Shown: positions 8,501 through 16,737 of the stretch, piece by piece
How positions within the stretch are numbered: the stretch's first letter is position 1
Layout of the letters: the number at the start of each line of letters is the position of its first letter
From: Bacteroidota bacterium
GTDB taxonomy: Bacteria; Bacteroidota; Bacteroidia; Bacteroidales; 4484-276
Length of the DNA stretch: 18,414 nt
Direction of reading: 5' to 3'
Assembly (NCBI GenBank): GCA_013203545.1
Contig: JABMQA010001304.1
Coordinates: 1-18,414 of the forward strand
Translations under genes and position numbers: made by a program
Notes under the pieces: generated by a model
Databases searched by the model: none
What the model saw: the letters and a program-made list of their open reading frames with translations, nothing else
What the model was told of the DNA's origin: nothing

Positions 8501-9872
8501 CAATTAACTTTGGCTGGAATGCCTGGATACCCAGCCTGTGAAGGGTAGGGGCACGGTTGAGCATAATCGGATGGCCCTTGAGGATGTTTTCGAGAATATC
8601 CCAAACCACAGGATCCTTTCTGTCAACTATTTTCTTTGCCGATTTAACGGTTTTTACGATGCCTCTCTCAAGCATCTTGCGGATAATAAAAGGTTTAAAA
8701 AGCTCGGAGGCCATTTCCTTAGGAATTCCGCATTCGTTTAAGTTGAGTTCAGGGCCCACTACGATAACCGAACGGCCGGAATAGTCAACCCGTTTTCCAA
8801 GCAGGTTCTGACGAAATCTGCCCTGCTTACCTTTAAGGCTGTCACTGAGCGATTTCAGCGCTCTGTTTGATTCGGTTTTAACGGCATTTGCCTTTCTTGA
8901 ATTATCGAATAACGAATCAACGGCTTCCTGAAGCATACGTTTTTCGTTACGCATGATCACATCCGGTGCCTTAATCTCAATTAATCTTTTCAAACGGTTA
9001 TTACGTATAATAACCCTCCTGTACAGATCGTTTAGGTCGGAAGTGGCAAAACGGCCTCCGTCAAGAGGTACCAAAGGTCTGAGTTCAGGCGGTATTACCG
9101 GCACCACCTTAACTATCATCCACTCGGGCCTGTTTTCGATGCGGTTACGTGCATCCCTGAAAGCTTCCACAACCTGTAAACGTTTGAGGGCATCCTGTTT
9201 ACGTTGCTGTGATGTTTCAGTATGTGCTTTGTGTCGAAGGTCATATGACAATTCATCGAGGTCTGAACGGGCTAACAGATCATGTAATGCTTCGGCCCCC
9301 ATTTTTGCAATGAACTTATTTGCATCGGTATCGTCCAGGTATTGATTTTCGGGAGGAATGGTTTCCATGATTTCGAAATATTCTTCCTCAGTAAGAAAAT
9401 CAAGGTATTTTACGCCTTCGGCTTCTTTAATTCCCGCATTGATCACCACATAACGCTCGTAATAAATTATGGTGTCAAGTTTTTTAGTTTGCAATCCCAG
9501 TAAAGCGCCGATTTTATTCGGTAAGGACCTGAAAAACCAGATGTGCGCAACCGGCACTACCAGTTGGATATGACCGGTTCTTTCGCGCCGGACCTTTTTT
9601 TCGGTAACCTCAACCCCACAACGGTCGCAAACAATTCCTTTGTAGCGTATCCGTTTGTATTTACCACAGTGGCACTCCCAATCCTTAACAGGGCCGAAAA
9701 TCCGTTCACAAAACAAACCATCTCTTTCTGGTTTGTATGTGCGATAATTTATGGTTTCAGGCTTCAATACTTCGCCATACGACCTTTCGAGAATGGTTTC
9801 CGGTGAAGCAAGGCTAATAGTAATTTGTGAGAAATCGTTTTTAACTATATTACTTTCTTTTCTAAAAGCCAT
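5571..9872 (-). CDS. rpoC: DNA-directed RNA polymerase subunit beta'
   Basis: A 1433-residue beta' subunit, full length for Bacteroidota. The first zinc site is Cys67, Cys69, Cys82 and Cys85. The catalytic Mg-binding motif NADFDGDQ is at 473-480, with Asp475, Asp477 and Asp479 all present. The second zinc site comprises Cys822, Cys896, Cys903 and Cys906, and the bridge-helix/trigger-loop region with AQSIGEPGTQLT is near 928-939. Together with beta, alpha and omega it forms the core transcription enzyme. It starts with ATG 63 nt after the rpoB stop and ends in TAA; the frame is unbroken. It is expected to be expressed with rpoB. No unusual insertion or missing key residue was seen. Confidence 0.99.
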   Translation of the reverse strand: MAFRKESNIVKNDFSQITISLASPETILERSYGEVLKPETINYRTYKPERDGLFCERIFGPVKDWECHCGKYKRIRYKGIVCDRCGVEVTEKKVRRERTGHIQLVVPVAHIWFFRSLPNKIGALLGLQTKKLDTIIYYERYVVINAGIKEAEGVKYLDFLTEEEYFEIMETIPPENQYLDDTDANKFIAKMGAEALHDLLARSDLDELSYDLRHKAHTETSQQRKQDALKRLQVVEAFRDARNRIENRPEWMIVKVVPVIPPELRPLVPLDGGRFATSDLNDLYRRVIIRNNRLKRLIEIKAPDVIMRNEKRMLQEAVDSLFDNSRKANAVKTESNRALKSLSDSLKGKQGRFRQNLLGKRVDYSGRSVIVVGPELNLNECGIPKEMASELFKPFIIRKMLERGIVKTVKSAKKIVDRKDPVVWDILENILKGHPIMLNRAPTLHRLGIQAFQPKLIEGKAIQLHPLVCTAFNADFDGDQMAVHVPLGNAAILEAQILMLASHNILNPANGAPIAVPSQDMVLGLYYITKPRKSIPEHIVRGEGYKFYSPDEVIIAYNEDAVDLHAIIQVRLPVIEDGTEKMQMIETTVGRILFNQVAPKEIGYINQLLTKKALRDIIGDVLKKTDTATTAKFLDDIKNLGFTMAFRGGLSFNLGDVIIPEIKEKLIEDANIEVEEVLANYNMGFITNTERYNQIIDIWTHTSSHLTHTLMNQLTQDKQGFNPVYMMLDSGARGSKEQIRQLSGMRGLMGKPQKSGAQGGEIIENPILSNFKEGLSVLEYFISTHGARKGLADTALKTADAGYLTRRLVDVAQDVIISERDCGTLRGLTTSALKKNEEVVETLYDRILGRTTLHDVYHPNTGDLIIPAGEELTEEISRVIEDSPIEFVEIRSVLTCESKHGVCAKCYGRNLANGRMVQKGEAVGVIAAQSIGEPGTQLTLRTFHVGGVAAGNISSESKIKAKYDGILNIEELRCVPFGNDKGEKFEVVIGRSAEMRILDKKTGISLASGNIPYGSNLFFKDGDVIKKDDLICIWDPYNAVIISELAGKLQFNNIVENKTFRVESDEQTGYFEKVVIESRQKAKNPSISVLDAAGNIVREYDLPVGAHISVDDGQHIKAGENLVKIPRAVGKSGDITGGLPRVTELFEARNPSDPAKVAEIDGVVSFGKKLKRGNKEIIITSKTGEEKRYLVPTSKQILAQENDFVKAGTSLSEGALTPADILAIKGPMKVQEYIVNEIQEVYRLQGVKINDKHFEVIVRQMMRKVEVADPGDTKFLENELVNKIEFQDENDWIFGKKVIIDPADSLIFKSGQIVSARKLRDEISQLKRKDKKLVDSRDASPSTARQVLQGITKASLQTKSFISAASFQETTKVLTNAAINAKSDKLMGLKENVIVGHKIPAGTGLREYEDLIVGSKEDYESLIHSKEPINIFE

Positions 9873-9935
9873 TATTGAATTATATTTAATTTATTTTATG
9901 TGTACAACAACAGTTAACTGATCGGAATATTATTC

Positions 9936-12900
9936 TTAGTCGAAGGTAACATTCAGTCCGAGGCCCCGCAATTCATGTACAAGTACATTGAACGATTCAG
10001 GAATACCGGGCTTAGGCATGTTTTCACCCTTAACCATGGATTCATAGGCTTTGGCCCGACCAATCACATCATCCGACTTAACGGTTAGTATTTCCTGAAG
10101 GATGCTTGAAGCCCCAAATGCTTCCAGTGCCCAAACCTCCATTTCACCAAACCGCTGACCACCAAATTGAGCTTTACCTCCAAGTGGTTGCTGCGTAATA
10201 AGTGAGTATGGGCCGATTGAACGGGCATGCATTTTGTCATCAACCATGTGATGCAGTTTCAGGATGTAAATATAACCTACCGTGGCAGGTTGATGGAACC
10301 TTTCACCTGTGCCTCCGTCATAGAGGTAAACTTTTCCGTTCTCAGGCAGGTCTGCTTTAACCAGGTATTCATTAATTTCATCAACACTGGCACCGTCGAA
10401 GATGGGTGTGGCGAATTTTAAACCAAGTCTTTTGCCGGCCCAACCCAAAACGGTTTCGTAAATCTGTCCAAGGTTCATCCGTGAAGGTACACCCAACGGG
10501 TTCAGAACGATGTCAACAGGTGTGCCATCTTCAAGGAAAGGCATATCCTCTTCGCGAACGATCTTGGCAACAATACCCTTATTACCATGTCGGCCGGCCA
10601 TTTTATCGCCTACCTTCAGTTTACGTTTTTTGGCAACAAAAACCTTAGCCATTTTAACAATGCCGTTTGGCAGGTCGTCACCAACAGTTGCGACGAATTT
10701 CTTCCTGTTAAAGATTCCAAGAAACTCTTTATATTTAATAACATAATTGTTGATCAACTGGGCAATCAATTTGTTTTTCTCTTTGTCAGTAGTCCATTTA
10801 TTTGGACTAACAGTAAGATAATCAATGTTCATCAACATCTTTTGTGTGAACTTGATTTTTTTAGCAACGATCTCTTCCTTGAAGTTGTTAAAAACCCCCT
10901 GCGAAGATTTGCCACTTACCAGAATCATTATTTTATCAACAAGCTTGTTCTTGAGTTCAGTAATTTCTTTGTTGTACTCTTTTTCAAGTTCTGAGATCAA
11001 TTCTTTTTCCTTGATCTTTGATTTGCGATCTTTTATAATCCTTGAAAAGAGTTTTTTATCAATTACTACCCCCTTCATCGATGGTGGTGCCTTGAGGGAA
11101 GCATCCTTAACATCGCCGGCCTTGTCACCAAAAATTGCTCTCAGGAGTTTTTCCTCCGGCGTGGGGTCCGATTCACCTTTCGGTGTAATTTTACCAATGA
11201 GTATGTCGTTTTCGTTAACTTCAGCACCTATTCTGATCAAACCATTTTCATCCAGATCCTTGGTGGCTTCTGCCGAAACATTTGGGATATCATTGGTGAG
11301 TTCTTCAACGCCACGTTTGGTGTCGCGAACTTCAAGAACGAATTCTTCGATATGGACCGAAGTAAAAATATCTTCCTTAACTACCTTTTCAGAAATTACA
11401 ATAGCATCCTCAAAGTTATATCCTTTCCAGGGCATAAATGCTACCATGAGGTTTCTGCCGAGTGCAAGTTCGCCAGCTTCAGTGGCATAACCCTCGCAAA
11501 GTGCCTGTCCTTTGGATACTTTCTGTCCTTTTCTAACGATTGGCCTTAGGTTAACTGAGGTGTTCTGGTTGGTTCGTGCAAACTTCACCAGTTTATAGGC
11601 TTTTACGTCATCGTCAAAACTAACCAGTCGCTCATCTTCCATCCGGGTATATCGGATTACAATTTCATTTGCATCCACATATTCAACAATACCATCGCCT
11701 TCGGCATTGATCAATACACGCGAATCCCTGGCAACGGGTTCTTCGATACCGGTTCCAACGATTGGGGCTTCAGGGTTCAATAAAGGTACTGCCTGACGCA
11801 TCATATTGGATCCCATCAATGCACGGTTGGCATCATCATGTTCGAGGAATGGAATTAAAGAGGCAGCGATTGATGCAATCTGGTTGGGGGCCATGTCGAT
11901 ATAATCCACTTTCTCTTTGTCAATAATTGGATAATCGGCCTGGTATCTTGCTTTCACTTTGTCGCGAACCAGGCTGCCATCGCTGTTTAACAACGAGTTT
12001 GCCTGTGCTATAATTTTATTTTCTTCCTCCTCAGCACTCAGATAAACAAGGTTTGAATCCAATAAGACCTTCCCTTCAGATACTTCTTTATATGGTGTTT
12101 CGATAAATCCAAGCTTATTGATTTTTGCGAAAACACACAAAGATGAAATAAGTCCGATGTTCGGGCCTTCGGGTGTTTCGATGGTACAAAGCCTGCCGTA
12201 GTGCGTATAGTGTACGTCCCTAACTTCAAATCCGGCACGTTCGCGCGATAAACCCCCTGGCCCGAGGGCAGAGACTCTTCTTTTGTGGGTCAGCTCCGAC
12301 AATGGATTTGTTTGATCCATAAATTGTGACAACTGGTTGGTACCAAAGAAGGAATTGATTACCGATGATAGTGTTTTGGCATTTATCAGGTCGGTGGGTG
12401 TAAACACCTCGTTATCCCTAACATTCATTCTTTCCCTGATGGTACGTGACATACGGGCCAGCCCTACACCGAACTGTGCATACAATTGTTCGCCAACGGT
12501 TCGTACACGTCTGTTACTAAGGTGGTCGATATCATCAACATCACGCTTGGAGTTTACCATTTCAATTAAATATTTGATAATCGAAATGATATCTTCCTTT
12601 GTAAGTACCTTTGTTTCCATTGGTACGTTCAGTTCCAGTTTCTTGTTGATCCTGTATCTTCCAACATCACCCAGGTCATATCGTTTGTCGGAGAAAAATA
12701 ATTTCTCGATTATTCCCCTTGCAGTTTCTTCATCAGGAGGTTCTGCATTTCTGAGCTGCCTGTAAATAAACTCAACCGCTTCTTTTTCGGTATTGGTTGT
12801 GTCTTTTTGCAAGGTATTGAAAATGATAGAATAATCAATGCCATCACCTTCATCTTTATGAACGAGAATGGTTATTACGCCCGAATCGATGATCTGATCG

Positions 12901-13742
12901 ATATGTTCGGCTTCGAGGGTTGTTTCGCGGTCGATGATCACTTCTGTACGTTCGATGGATACTACTTCGCCTGTATCCTCATCAACGAAATCTTCAATCC
13001 ATGACCGGACAACACGTGCAGCCAGTTTTCTGCCGATGTATTTTTTTAGGTTGGCTTTGGTGGCTTTAACTTCCTGGGCAAGGTCGAAAATTTCTAAAAT
13101 GTCTTTATCACTTTCATAACCAATGGCTCTGAGCAAGGTGGTTACCGGCAACTTTTTCTTTCTGTCGATGTAGGCATACATCACACTGTTAATGTCGGTG
13201 GTAAACTCCATCCAGGATCCCTTAAACGGGATGATACGTGCAGAAAACAACTGCTGGCCGTTGGCATGGAAACTAGTCCCGAAGAATACACCGGGCGAAC
13301 GGTGTAATTGCGAAACCACAACCCTTTCGGCACCGTTAACCACAAAGGTGCCTTTAGGTGTCATATATGGTATCTGCCCAAGGTAGACATCCTGTATGAT
13401 GGTTTCGAAATCTTCATGTTCCGGGTCGGTACAATAAAGTTTCAACTTTGATTTGAGCGGAACACTGTAAGTTAACCCCCGTTCGATGCACTCTTCGATC
13501 GAATACCTTGGCGGATCAATATAGTAATCTAAAAACTCGAGTACAAAATTGTTCCTGGCATCGGTAATGGGGAAATTTTCGCTGAAAACCTTGTAAAGTC
13601 CTTCATTTACACGGTTTTCCGGGTTGGTTTCCAATTGGAAAAAATCTTGAAACGACTTCAACTGAACATCAAGAAAATCAGGATAAGCTGATTTAATTTT
13701 TGTTTTGGAGAAGTTTATTCTTTCATTATTTTCTTTAGCCAA
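9936..13742 (-). CDS. rpoB: DNA-directed RNA polymerase subunit beta, TTG start
   Basis: A 1268-residue beta subunit, about the usual Bacteroidota length and unbroken. The rifampicin-binding region is at about 466-495. Residues equivalent to E. coli Asp516, His526, Arg529 and Ser531 are wild type (Asp476, His486, Arg489, Ser491), so no classic resistance change is seen. Other hallmarks are TIETPEGPNIGLI from residue 520, AGRHGNKGIV, and the C-terminal GGKAQFGGQRFGEMEVWALE. The start codon appears to be TTG at 13742-13740, reading MAKENNERINF. No in-frame ATG or GTG is found in the nearby upstream sequence. The gene follows rplL by 131 nt, a gap holding a long hairpin, and precedes rpoC by 63 nt. 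Confidence 0.98.
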   Translation of the reverse strand: MAKENNERINFSKTKIKSAYPDFLDVQLKSFQDFFQLETNPENRVNEGLYKVFSENFPITDARNNFVLEFLDYYIDPPRYSIEECIERGLTYSVPLKSKLKLYCTDPEHEDFETIIQDVYLGQIPYMTPKGTFVVNGAERVVVSQLHRSPGVFFGTSFHANGQQLFSARIIPFKGSWMEFTTDINSVMYAYIDRKKKLPVTTLLRAIGYESDKDILEIFDLAQEVKATKANLKKYIGRKLAARVVRSWIEDFVDEDTGEVVSIERTEVIIDRETTLEAEHIDQIIDSGVITILVHKDEGDGIDYSIIFNTLQKDTTNTEKEAVEFIYRQLRNAEPPDEETARGIIEKLFFSDKRYDLGDVGRYRINKKLELNVPMETKVLTKEDIISIIKYLIEMVNSKRDVDDIDHLSNRRVRTVGEQLYAQFGVGLARMSRTIRERMNVRDNEVFTPTDLINAKTLSSVINSFFGTNQLSQFMDQTNPLSELTHKRRVSALGPGGLSRERAGFEVRDVHYTHYGRLCTIETPEGPNIGLISSLCVFAKINKLGFIETPYKEVSEGKVLLDSNLVYLSAEEEENKIIAQANSLLNSDGSLVRDKVKARYQADYPIIDKEKVDYIDMAPNQIASIAASLIPFLEHDDANRALMGSNMMRQAVPLLNPEAPIVGTGIEEPVARDSRVLINAEGDGIVEYVDANEIVIRYTRMEDERLVSFDDDVKAYKLVKFARTNQNTSVNLRPIVRKGQKVSKGQALCEGYATEAGELALGRNLMVAFMPWKGYNFEDAIVISEKVVKEDIFTSVHIEEFVLEVRDTKRGVEELTNDIPNVSAEATKDLDENGLIRIGAEVNENDILIGKITPKGESDPTPEEKLLRAIFGDKAGDVKDASLKAPPSMKGVVIDKKLFSRIIKDRKSKIKEKELISELEKEYNKEITELKNKLVDKIMILVSGKSSQGVFNNFKEEIVAKKIKFTQKMLMNIDYLTVSPNKWTTDKEKNKLIAQLINNYVIKYKEFLGIFNRKKFVATVGDDLPNGIVKMAKVFVAKKRKLKVGDKMAGRHGNKGIVAKIVREEDMPFLEDGTPVDIVLNPLGVPSRMNLGQIYETVLGWAGKRLGLKFATPIFDGASVDEINEYLVKADLPENGKVYLYDGGTGERFHQPATVGYIYILKLHHMVDDKMHARSIGPYSLITQQPLGGKAQFGGQRFGEMEVWALEAFGASSILQEILTVKSDDVIGRAKAYESMVKGENMPKPGIPESFNVLVHELRGLGLNVTFD

Positions 13743-13803
13743 TGTAATAAGATTTTGGTTATGAGATAAATACGAAATAATAGAAAAGAAAGTCCATAAT
13801 ACA

Positions 13804-13852
13804 AAGAAATATAGACTCCACTCGGCATGGCCGGCAGCAGTCTATATTTCTT
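13804..13852 (-). promoter_or_regulatory. Long hairpin in the rplL-rpoB gap
   Basis: Arms AAGAAATATAGACT (13804-13817) and AGTCTATATTTCTT (13839-13852) are perfectly complementary over 14 bp. The 21-nt loop contains a small CGGC/GCCG stem. On the transcribed strand the stem is followed by TTTGTATTATGG, so the U-tract is weak. In enterobacteria the rplL-rpoB gap carries an attenuator and an RNase III site. A similar partial terminator or processing role is inferred here from position only. Confidence 0.6.
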
Positions 13853-13873
13853 AGAAGATTAAAATAGGGATCC

Positions 13874-14251
13874 CTACTTCACTTCAACTTCAGCACCAGC
13901 TTCTTCAAGCTGCCGTTGTAAAGCTTCAGCTTCGTCTTTCGAAACACCCTCTTTTACAGCCTTAGGAGCTGAATCAACCAATGCTTTGGCTTCTTTCAGA
14001 CCGAGGCTTGTGAGTTCCTTAACCAGTTTAACAACTGCCAGTTTGGATTGACCTGCTGCTTTGATAATAACATCAAAAGCTGTTTGTTCTTCAACTTCAG
14101 CTTCAGCACCACCAGCTGCAGGGCCAGCAACAACTGCTGCTGCTGCGGCCGGTTCAATGCCATACTCATCTTTTAATATCTGAGCAAGCTCATTTACTTC
14201 TTTTACAGTCAGATTAACTAATTGTTCTGCAAATGCTTTTAAATCTGCCAT
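13874..14251 (-). CDS. rplL: 50S ribosomal protein L7/L12
   Basis: A 125-residue L7/L12 with its three parts visible: an N-terminal dimerisation region (LKAFAEQLVNLTVKEVNELA), an Ala/Gly-rich flexible hinge near residues 34-52, and a C-terminal factor-binding domain (FDVIIKAAGQSKLAVVK, GLKEAKALVDSAPK). It forms dimers on the L10 stalk and recruits translational GTPases such as EF-Tu and EF-G. The ATG start lies 62 nt after rplJ; the stop is TAG. The stop codon sits inside a 12-bp palindrome (TAGGGATCCCTA), probably by chance. Confidence 0.98.
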   Translation of the reverse strand: MADLKAFAEQLVNLTVKEVNELAQILKDEYGIEPAAAAAVVAGPAAGGAEAEVEEQTAFDVIIKAAGQSKLAVVKLVKELTSLGLKEAKALVDSAPKAVKEGVSKDEAEALQRQLEEAGAEVEVK

Positions 14252-14313
14252 TTTATACTTTGTTTTAAATTCGAATTTCTGTTAAAAAATAATATTGAAA
14301 ATGATACAAATAA

Positions 14314-14841
14314 TTACGCCTCTTTTTCCGATAATGTTTCAAGAATACCGGAAAGTTTGTGTCCTCCTGACTGCAATGCCGAAATAACATTTTTGGCAGG
14401 TGATTGCAGAAGGGCGATAATATCAGCAATAACTTCGTTCTTTGATTTTATGTTTTCCAAAGCATCCAATTGATCTTCACCAATGTAAGTTGATTCTTCA
14501 ACATATGCCCCTTTCAGGATGGGCTTTACGCTCTTGAATTTTTTCCTGTATTCCTTAATTAGTTTAGCAGGAACATTACTTGATTCGGTAAACATAATGG
14601 AGGTTGAACCTGTGAGTATATCATAGAGTGGCTCCAGGTCCTTTTCGGATCTTTCCATTGCTTGTCGAAGCAATGTATTCTTAACAACTTTCAGTTTAAT
14701 CTCTTTCTTGAAACAAAGCCTGCGCAGCTGACTGGTTCTTTCTACGGTTAAGTCACCTATATCCGTAAGGTAAAAATTATTGAACTCATTAAGCTGGCTT
14801 GACAATGAATCAATTATCTGATTTTTTTCTGCTTTATTCAT
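14314..14841 (-). CDS. rplJ: 50S ribosomal protein L10
   Basis: A 175-residue L10, the scaffold of the ribosomal stalk. The N-terminal half binds 23S rRNA and L11; recognisable segments are NNFYLTDIGDLTVERTSQLR and KVVKNTLLRQAME. The C-terminal helix (from about residue 135) is where L7/L12 dimers attach, and rplL is the next gene. It begins 25 nt after the end of rplA, too little space for a large L10 leader of the enterobacterial type. Length and frame are normal. Confidence 0.97.
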   Translation of the reverse strand: MNKAEKNQIIDSLSSQLNEFNNFYLTDIGDLTVERTSQLRRLCFKKEIKLKVVKNTLLRQAMERSEKDLEPLYDILTGSTSIMFTESSNVPAKLIKEYRKKFKSVKPILKGAYVEESTYIGEDQLDALENIKSKNEVIADIIALLQSPAKNVISALQSGGHKLSGILETLSEKEA

Positions 14842-14866
14842 TGTTTAATCTACTTTTTATCGGAAC

Positions 14867-15565
14867 CTATACCGTAGTTACTGATTTAGGATCGATCAGA
14901 ATACCGTAACTCATCGTACTCGACATATAGATGCTTTTAACGTAAGTACCTTTTGCGGCAGCAGGCTTCAACTTAATAATACCTTGAATCAATTCTCATG
15001 CATTATCCAATATCATTTTGTTGTCAAATGAAACTTTGGCAACGGATGCATGGATAATACCAGTTTTATCGACCTTAAAGTCTATTTTACCTGCTTTAAC
15101 TTCATTTACAGCTTTTTCAATTTCCATGGTAACCGTACCCGTTTTAGGGTTCGGCATTAAGCCCCTGGGGCCTAAAATTCGACCAAGAGGCCCAACTTTT
15201 GGCATAACCGTTGGGGTTGTAATTACCACATCAATATCTGTCCAACCATCCTTGATTTTCTTAATGTACTCATCAAGGCCTACATAGTCGGCTCCGGCTG
15301 CTTTAGCTTCTTCTTCCTTATCCGGTGTGCAAAGAACCAAAACACGTACGACTTTTCCACTTCCATGTGGTAAGGTAACTGAACCTCTTACCATCTGATT
15401 GGCTTTCCTCGGGTCTACCCCCAAGCGAACATCCAAATCAACAGAAGCATCAAATTTCGTATACGTAATGTTCTTAACTACCTGAATTGCGTCCACCAGT
15501 GGATAGGCAGCATTCTTATCGAATTTAGCTAAAGCTTCTTTACTCTTTTTTGTCAGTTTCCCCAT
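14867..15565 (-). pseudogene. rplA: 50S ribosomal protein L1, interrupted by in-frame TGA at codon 190
   Basis: As given, translation from the ATG at 15565 stops at TGA (14998-14996) after 189 residues. The same frame then continues ELIQGIIKLKPAAAKGTY through SSTMSYGILIDPK to TAG at 14869-14867, which is clear L1 C-terminal sequence. Reading through gives 232 residues, the normal L1 length. L1 binds the 23S rRNA L1 stalk and in several bacteria represses its own operon. Its first domain is built from both N- and C-terminal ends, so the truncated 189-residue product should be defective. Everything before and after the TGA looks intact, pointing to a recent or artefactual single-base change; CGA to TGA is one possibility. 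The gene lies 50 nt after rplK and 25 nt before rplJ. Treat it as L1 with a suspect base rather than a decayed gene. Confidence 0.85.
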
Positions 15566-15615
15566 TTTGCGAATCCTGTTTTTCTAAATTTTTACTATGC
15601 TATTCGATATAACTG

Positions 15616-16062
15616 TTAGTTGCTTTCAAAAGGTGCGTCTCCCTTAATTGTAACCCCCATGCTTCGTGCTGTTCCAGCTACCATTTTCATAGCTGATTCA
15701 ACGGTAAAGCAATTCAGGTCCGTCATCTTGTCTCCCGCTATCTGTTTTACCTGGTCCCAGGAAACGGATGCTACCTTTTTACGATTAGGTTCGGGCGATC
15801 CTTTTTTAAGTTTTGAAGCTTCTAACAGTTGAACTGCAACTGGCGGAGATTTAATTATGAAATCGAAGGACTTATCCCTATAAACAGTTATGATCACAGG
15901 AAGAAGCTTTCCGGCCTGATCCTGTGTACGACCATTAAACTGCTTGCAAAATTCCATGATGTTCACACCTTTTGCACCGAGTGCCGGTCCAACTGGTGGT
16001 GATGGGTTTGCGGTTCCTCCTTTGATTTGCAGTTTGATTAATCCGCTAACTTCTTTTGCCAT
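15616..16062 (-). CDS. rplK: 50S ribosomal protein L11
   Basis: A 148-residue L11. The Pro-rich N-terminal domain is clear (NPSPPVGPALGAKGVNIMEFCK), as is the C-terminal rRNA-binding domain (KKVASVSWDQVKQIA, VESAMKMVAGTARSMGVTIKG). L11 forms the base of the GTPase-associated centre with L10 and is needed for stringent-response sensing by RelA-type enzymes. The ATG lies 63 nt after the nusG stop; that gap holds a structured hairpin at 16086-16116. The stop is TAA and the gene appears intact. Confidence 0.98.
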   Translation of the reverse strand: MAKEVSGLIKLQIKGGTANPSPPVGPALGAKGVNIMEFCKQFNGRTQDQAGKLLPVIITVYRDKSFDFIIKSPPVAVQLLEASKLKKGSPEPNRKKVASVSWDQVKQIAGDKMTDLNCFTVESAMKMVAGTARSMGVTIKGDAPFESN

Positions 16063-16085
16063 TTGTAGTTTTACTTAAGATTTAA

Positions 16086-16116
16086 TTCTGGAAATTATCA
16101 ACATTTGATACCAGAA
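16086..16116 (-). promoter_or_regulatory. Two-helix hairpin in the rplK leader, candidate L1 site
   Basis: Outer arms TTCTGG (16086-16091) and CCAGAA (16111-16116) pair over 6 bp. Inner arms TATCAA (16096-16101) and TTGATA (16105-16110) pair over 6 bp around a 3-nt loop. The helices stack on one side, and a 4-nt bulge (16092-16095) separates them on the other. Two helices with an asymmetric internal loop resemble known L1 mRNA operators in outline, and the location ahead of rplK-rplA fits. The conserved L1-site nucleotides were not verified. Confidence 0.45.
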
Positions 16117-16125
16117 AACAATAGT

Positions 16126-16668
16126 TCACTCTTTTTCTACCTGCATGAAACCAAGTTCAAGTGGTGTTTTACGACCAAAGATCTTTACCATGACTTTCAA
16201 TTTCTTCTTCTCTTCATTTATCTCCTCTATCACCCCACTGAAGCTATTGAAGGGGCCATCGGTAACAGTAACGGTTTCTCCAACAATAAACGGAACATTA
16301 ACCTCTTCACCTTGTTCAGCCAGTTCGTCAACCTTTCCAAGTATGCGCTTCACTTCTGAAGGGCGCATTGGGTCAGGTTCCCCACGTGTTCCTAAAAATC
16401 CCAGGACATCGGGAACATTCTTGATGATATGAGGAATTTCCCCAACAAGTGTAGCTTCAATAAGGATATAGCCCGGAAAGTAATTTCTCTCCTTGCTGAT
16501 TTTTTTTCCTTTCCTTACCTGGTACACCTTTTCTGTAGGAATAAGCACCTGTGATATGTAGTCCTGAAGGTTAAGGCGGTTTATCTCGCTTTCGATATAC
16601 TCCTTAACTTTCCTTTCTTTACCACTAATTGCTCTTACAACATACCACTTCTTTACCTGTTCACTCAT
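16126..16668 (-). CDS. nusG: Transcription termination/antitermination factor NusG
   Basis: A 180-residue NusG. The NGN domain spans about residues 7-110 (KKWYVVRAISGKERKV at the start, NYFPGYILIEA in the core), and a C-terminal KOW domain covers about 126-160 (FIVGETVTVTDGPFNSFSG). NusG binds the RNA polymerase clamp, suppresses pausing and couples transcription to the ribosome or Rho. It lies 69 nt after secE, the common secE-nusG pairing. It ends VEKE then TGA, so TGA acts as a normal stop codon in this genome. The length argues against an RfaH/UpxY-type specialised paralogue. Confidence 0.97.
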   Translation of the reverse strand: MSEQVKKWYVVRAISGKERKVKEYIESEINRLNLQDYISQVLIPTEKVYQVRKGKKISKERNYFPGYILIEATLVGEIPHIIKNVPDVLGFLGTRGEPDPMRPSEVKRILGKVDELAEQGEEVNVPFIVGETVTVTDGPFNSFSGVIEEINEEKKKLKVMVKIFGRKTPLELGFMQVEKE

Positions 16669-16737
16669 ACCGGATTATTCCTTAAAGTCCTTTAGTCGGT
16701 TGAAAAAGAGTTAACCAAATACCAGACATACACCTTG

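Noticed and set aside
10825..11490. 221-codon open frame on the plus strand opposite rpoB
   Set aside because: It is antisense to conserved rpoB sequence, Ser/Leu-rich with no recognisable domain, and typical of shadow frames.
13865..13876. 12-bp palindrome TAGGGATCCCTA at the rplL stop codon
   Set aside because: It has no loop and no repeat elsewhere in the window; a short palindrome can occur by chance.
14996..14998. UGA recoded as a sense codon (genetic code 4 type)
   Set aside because: nusG and the BatD/DUF4381-like gene end normally at TGA, the tRNA-Trp anticodon is CCA, and no other gene in the window has an internal TGA.
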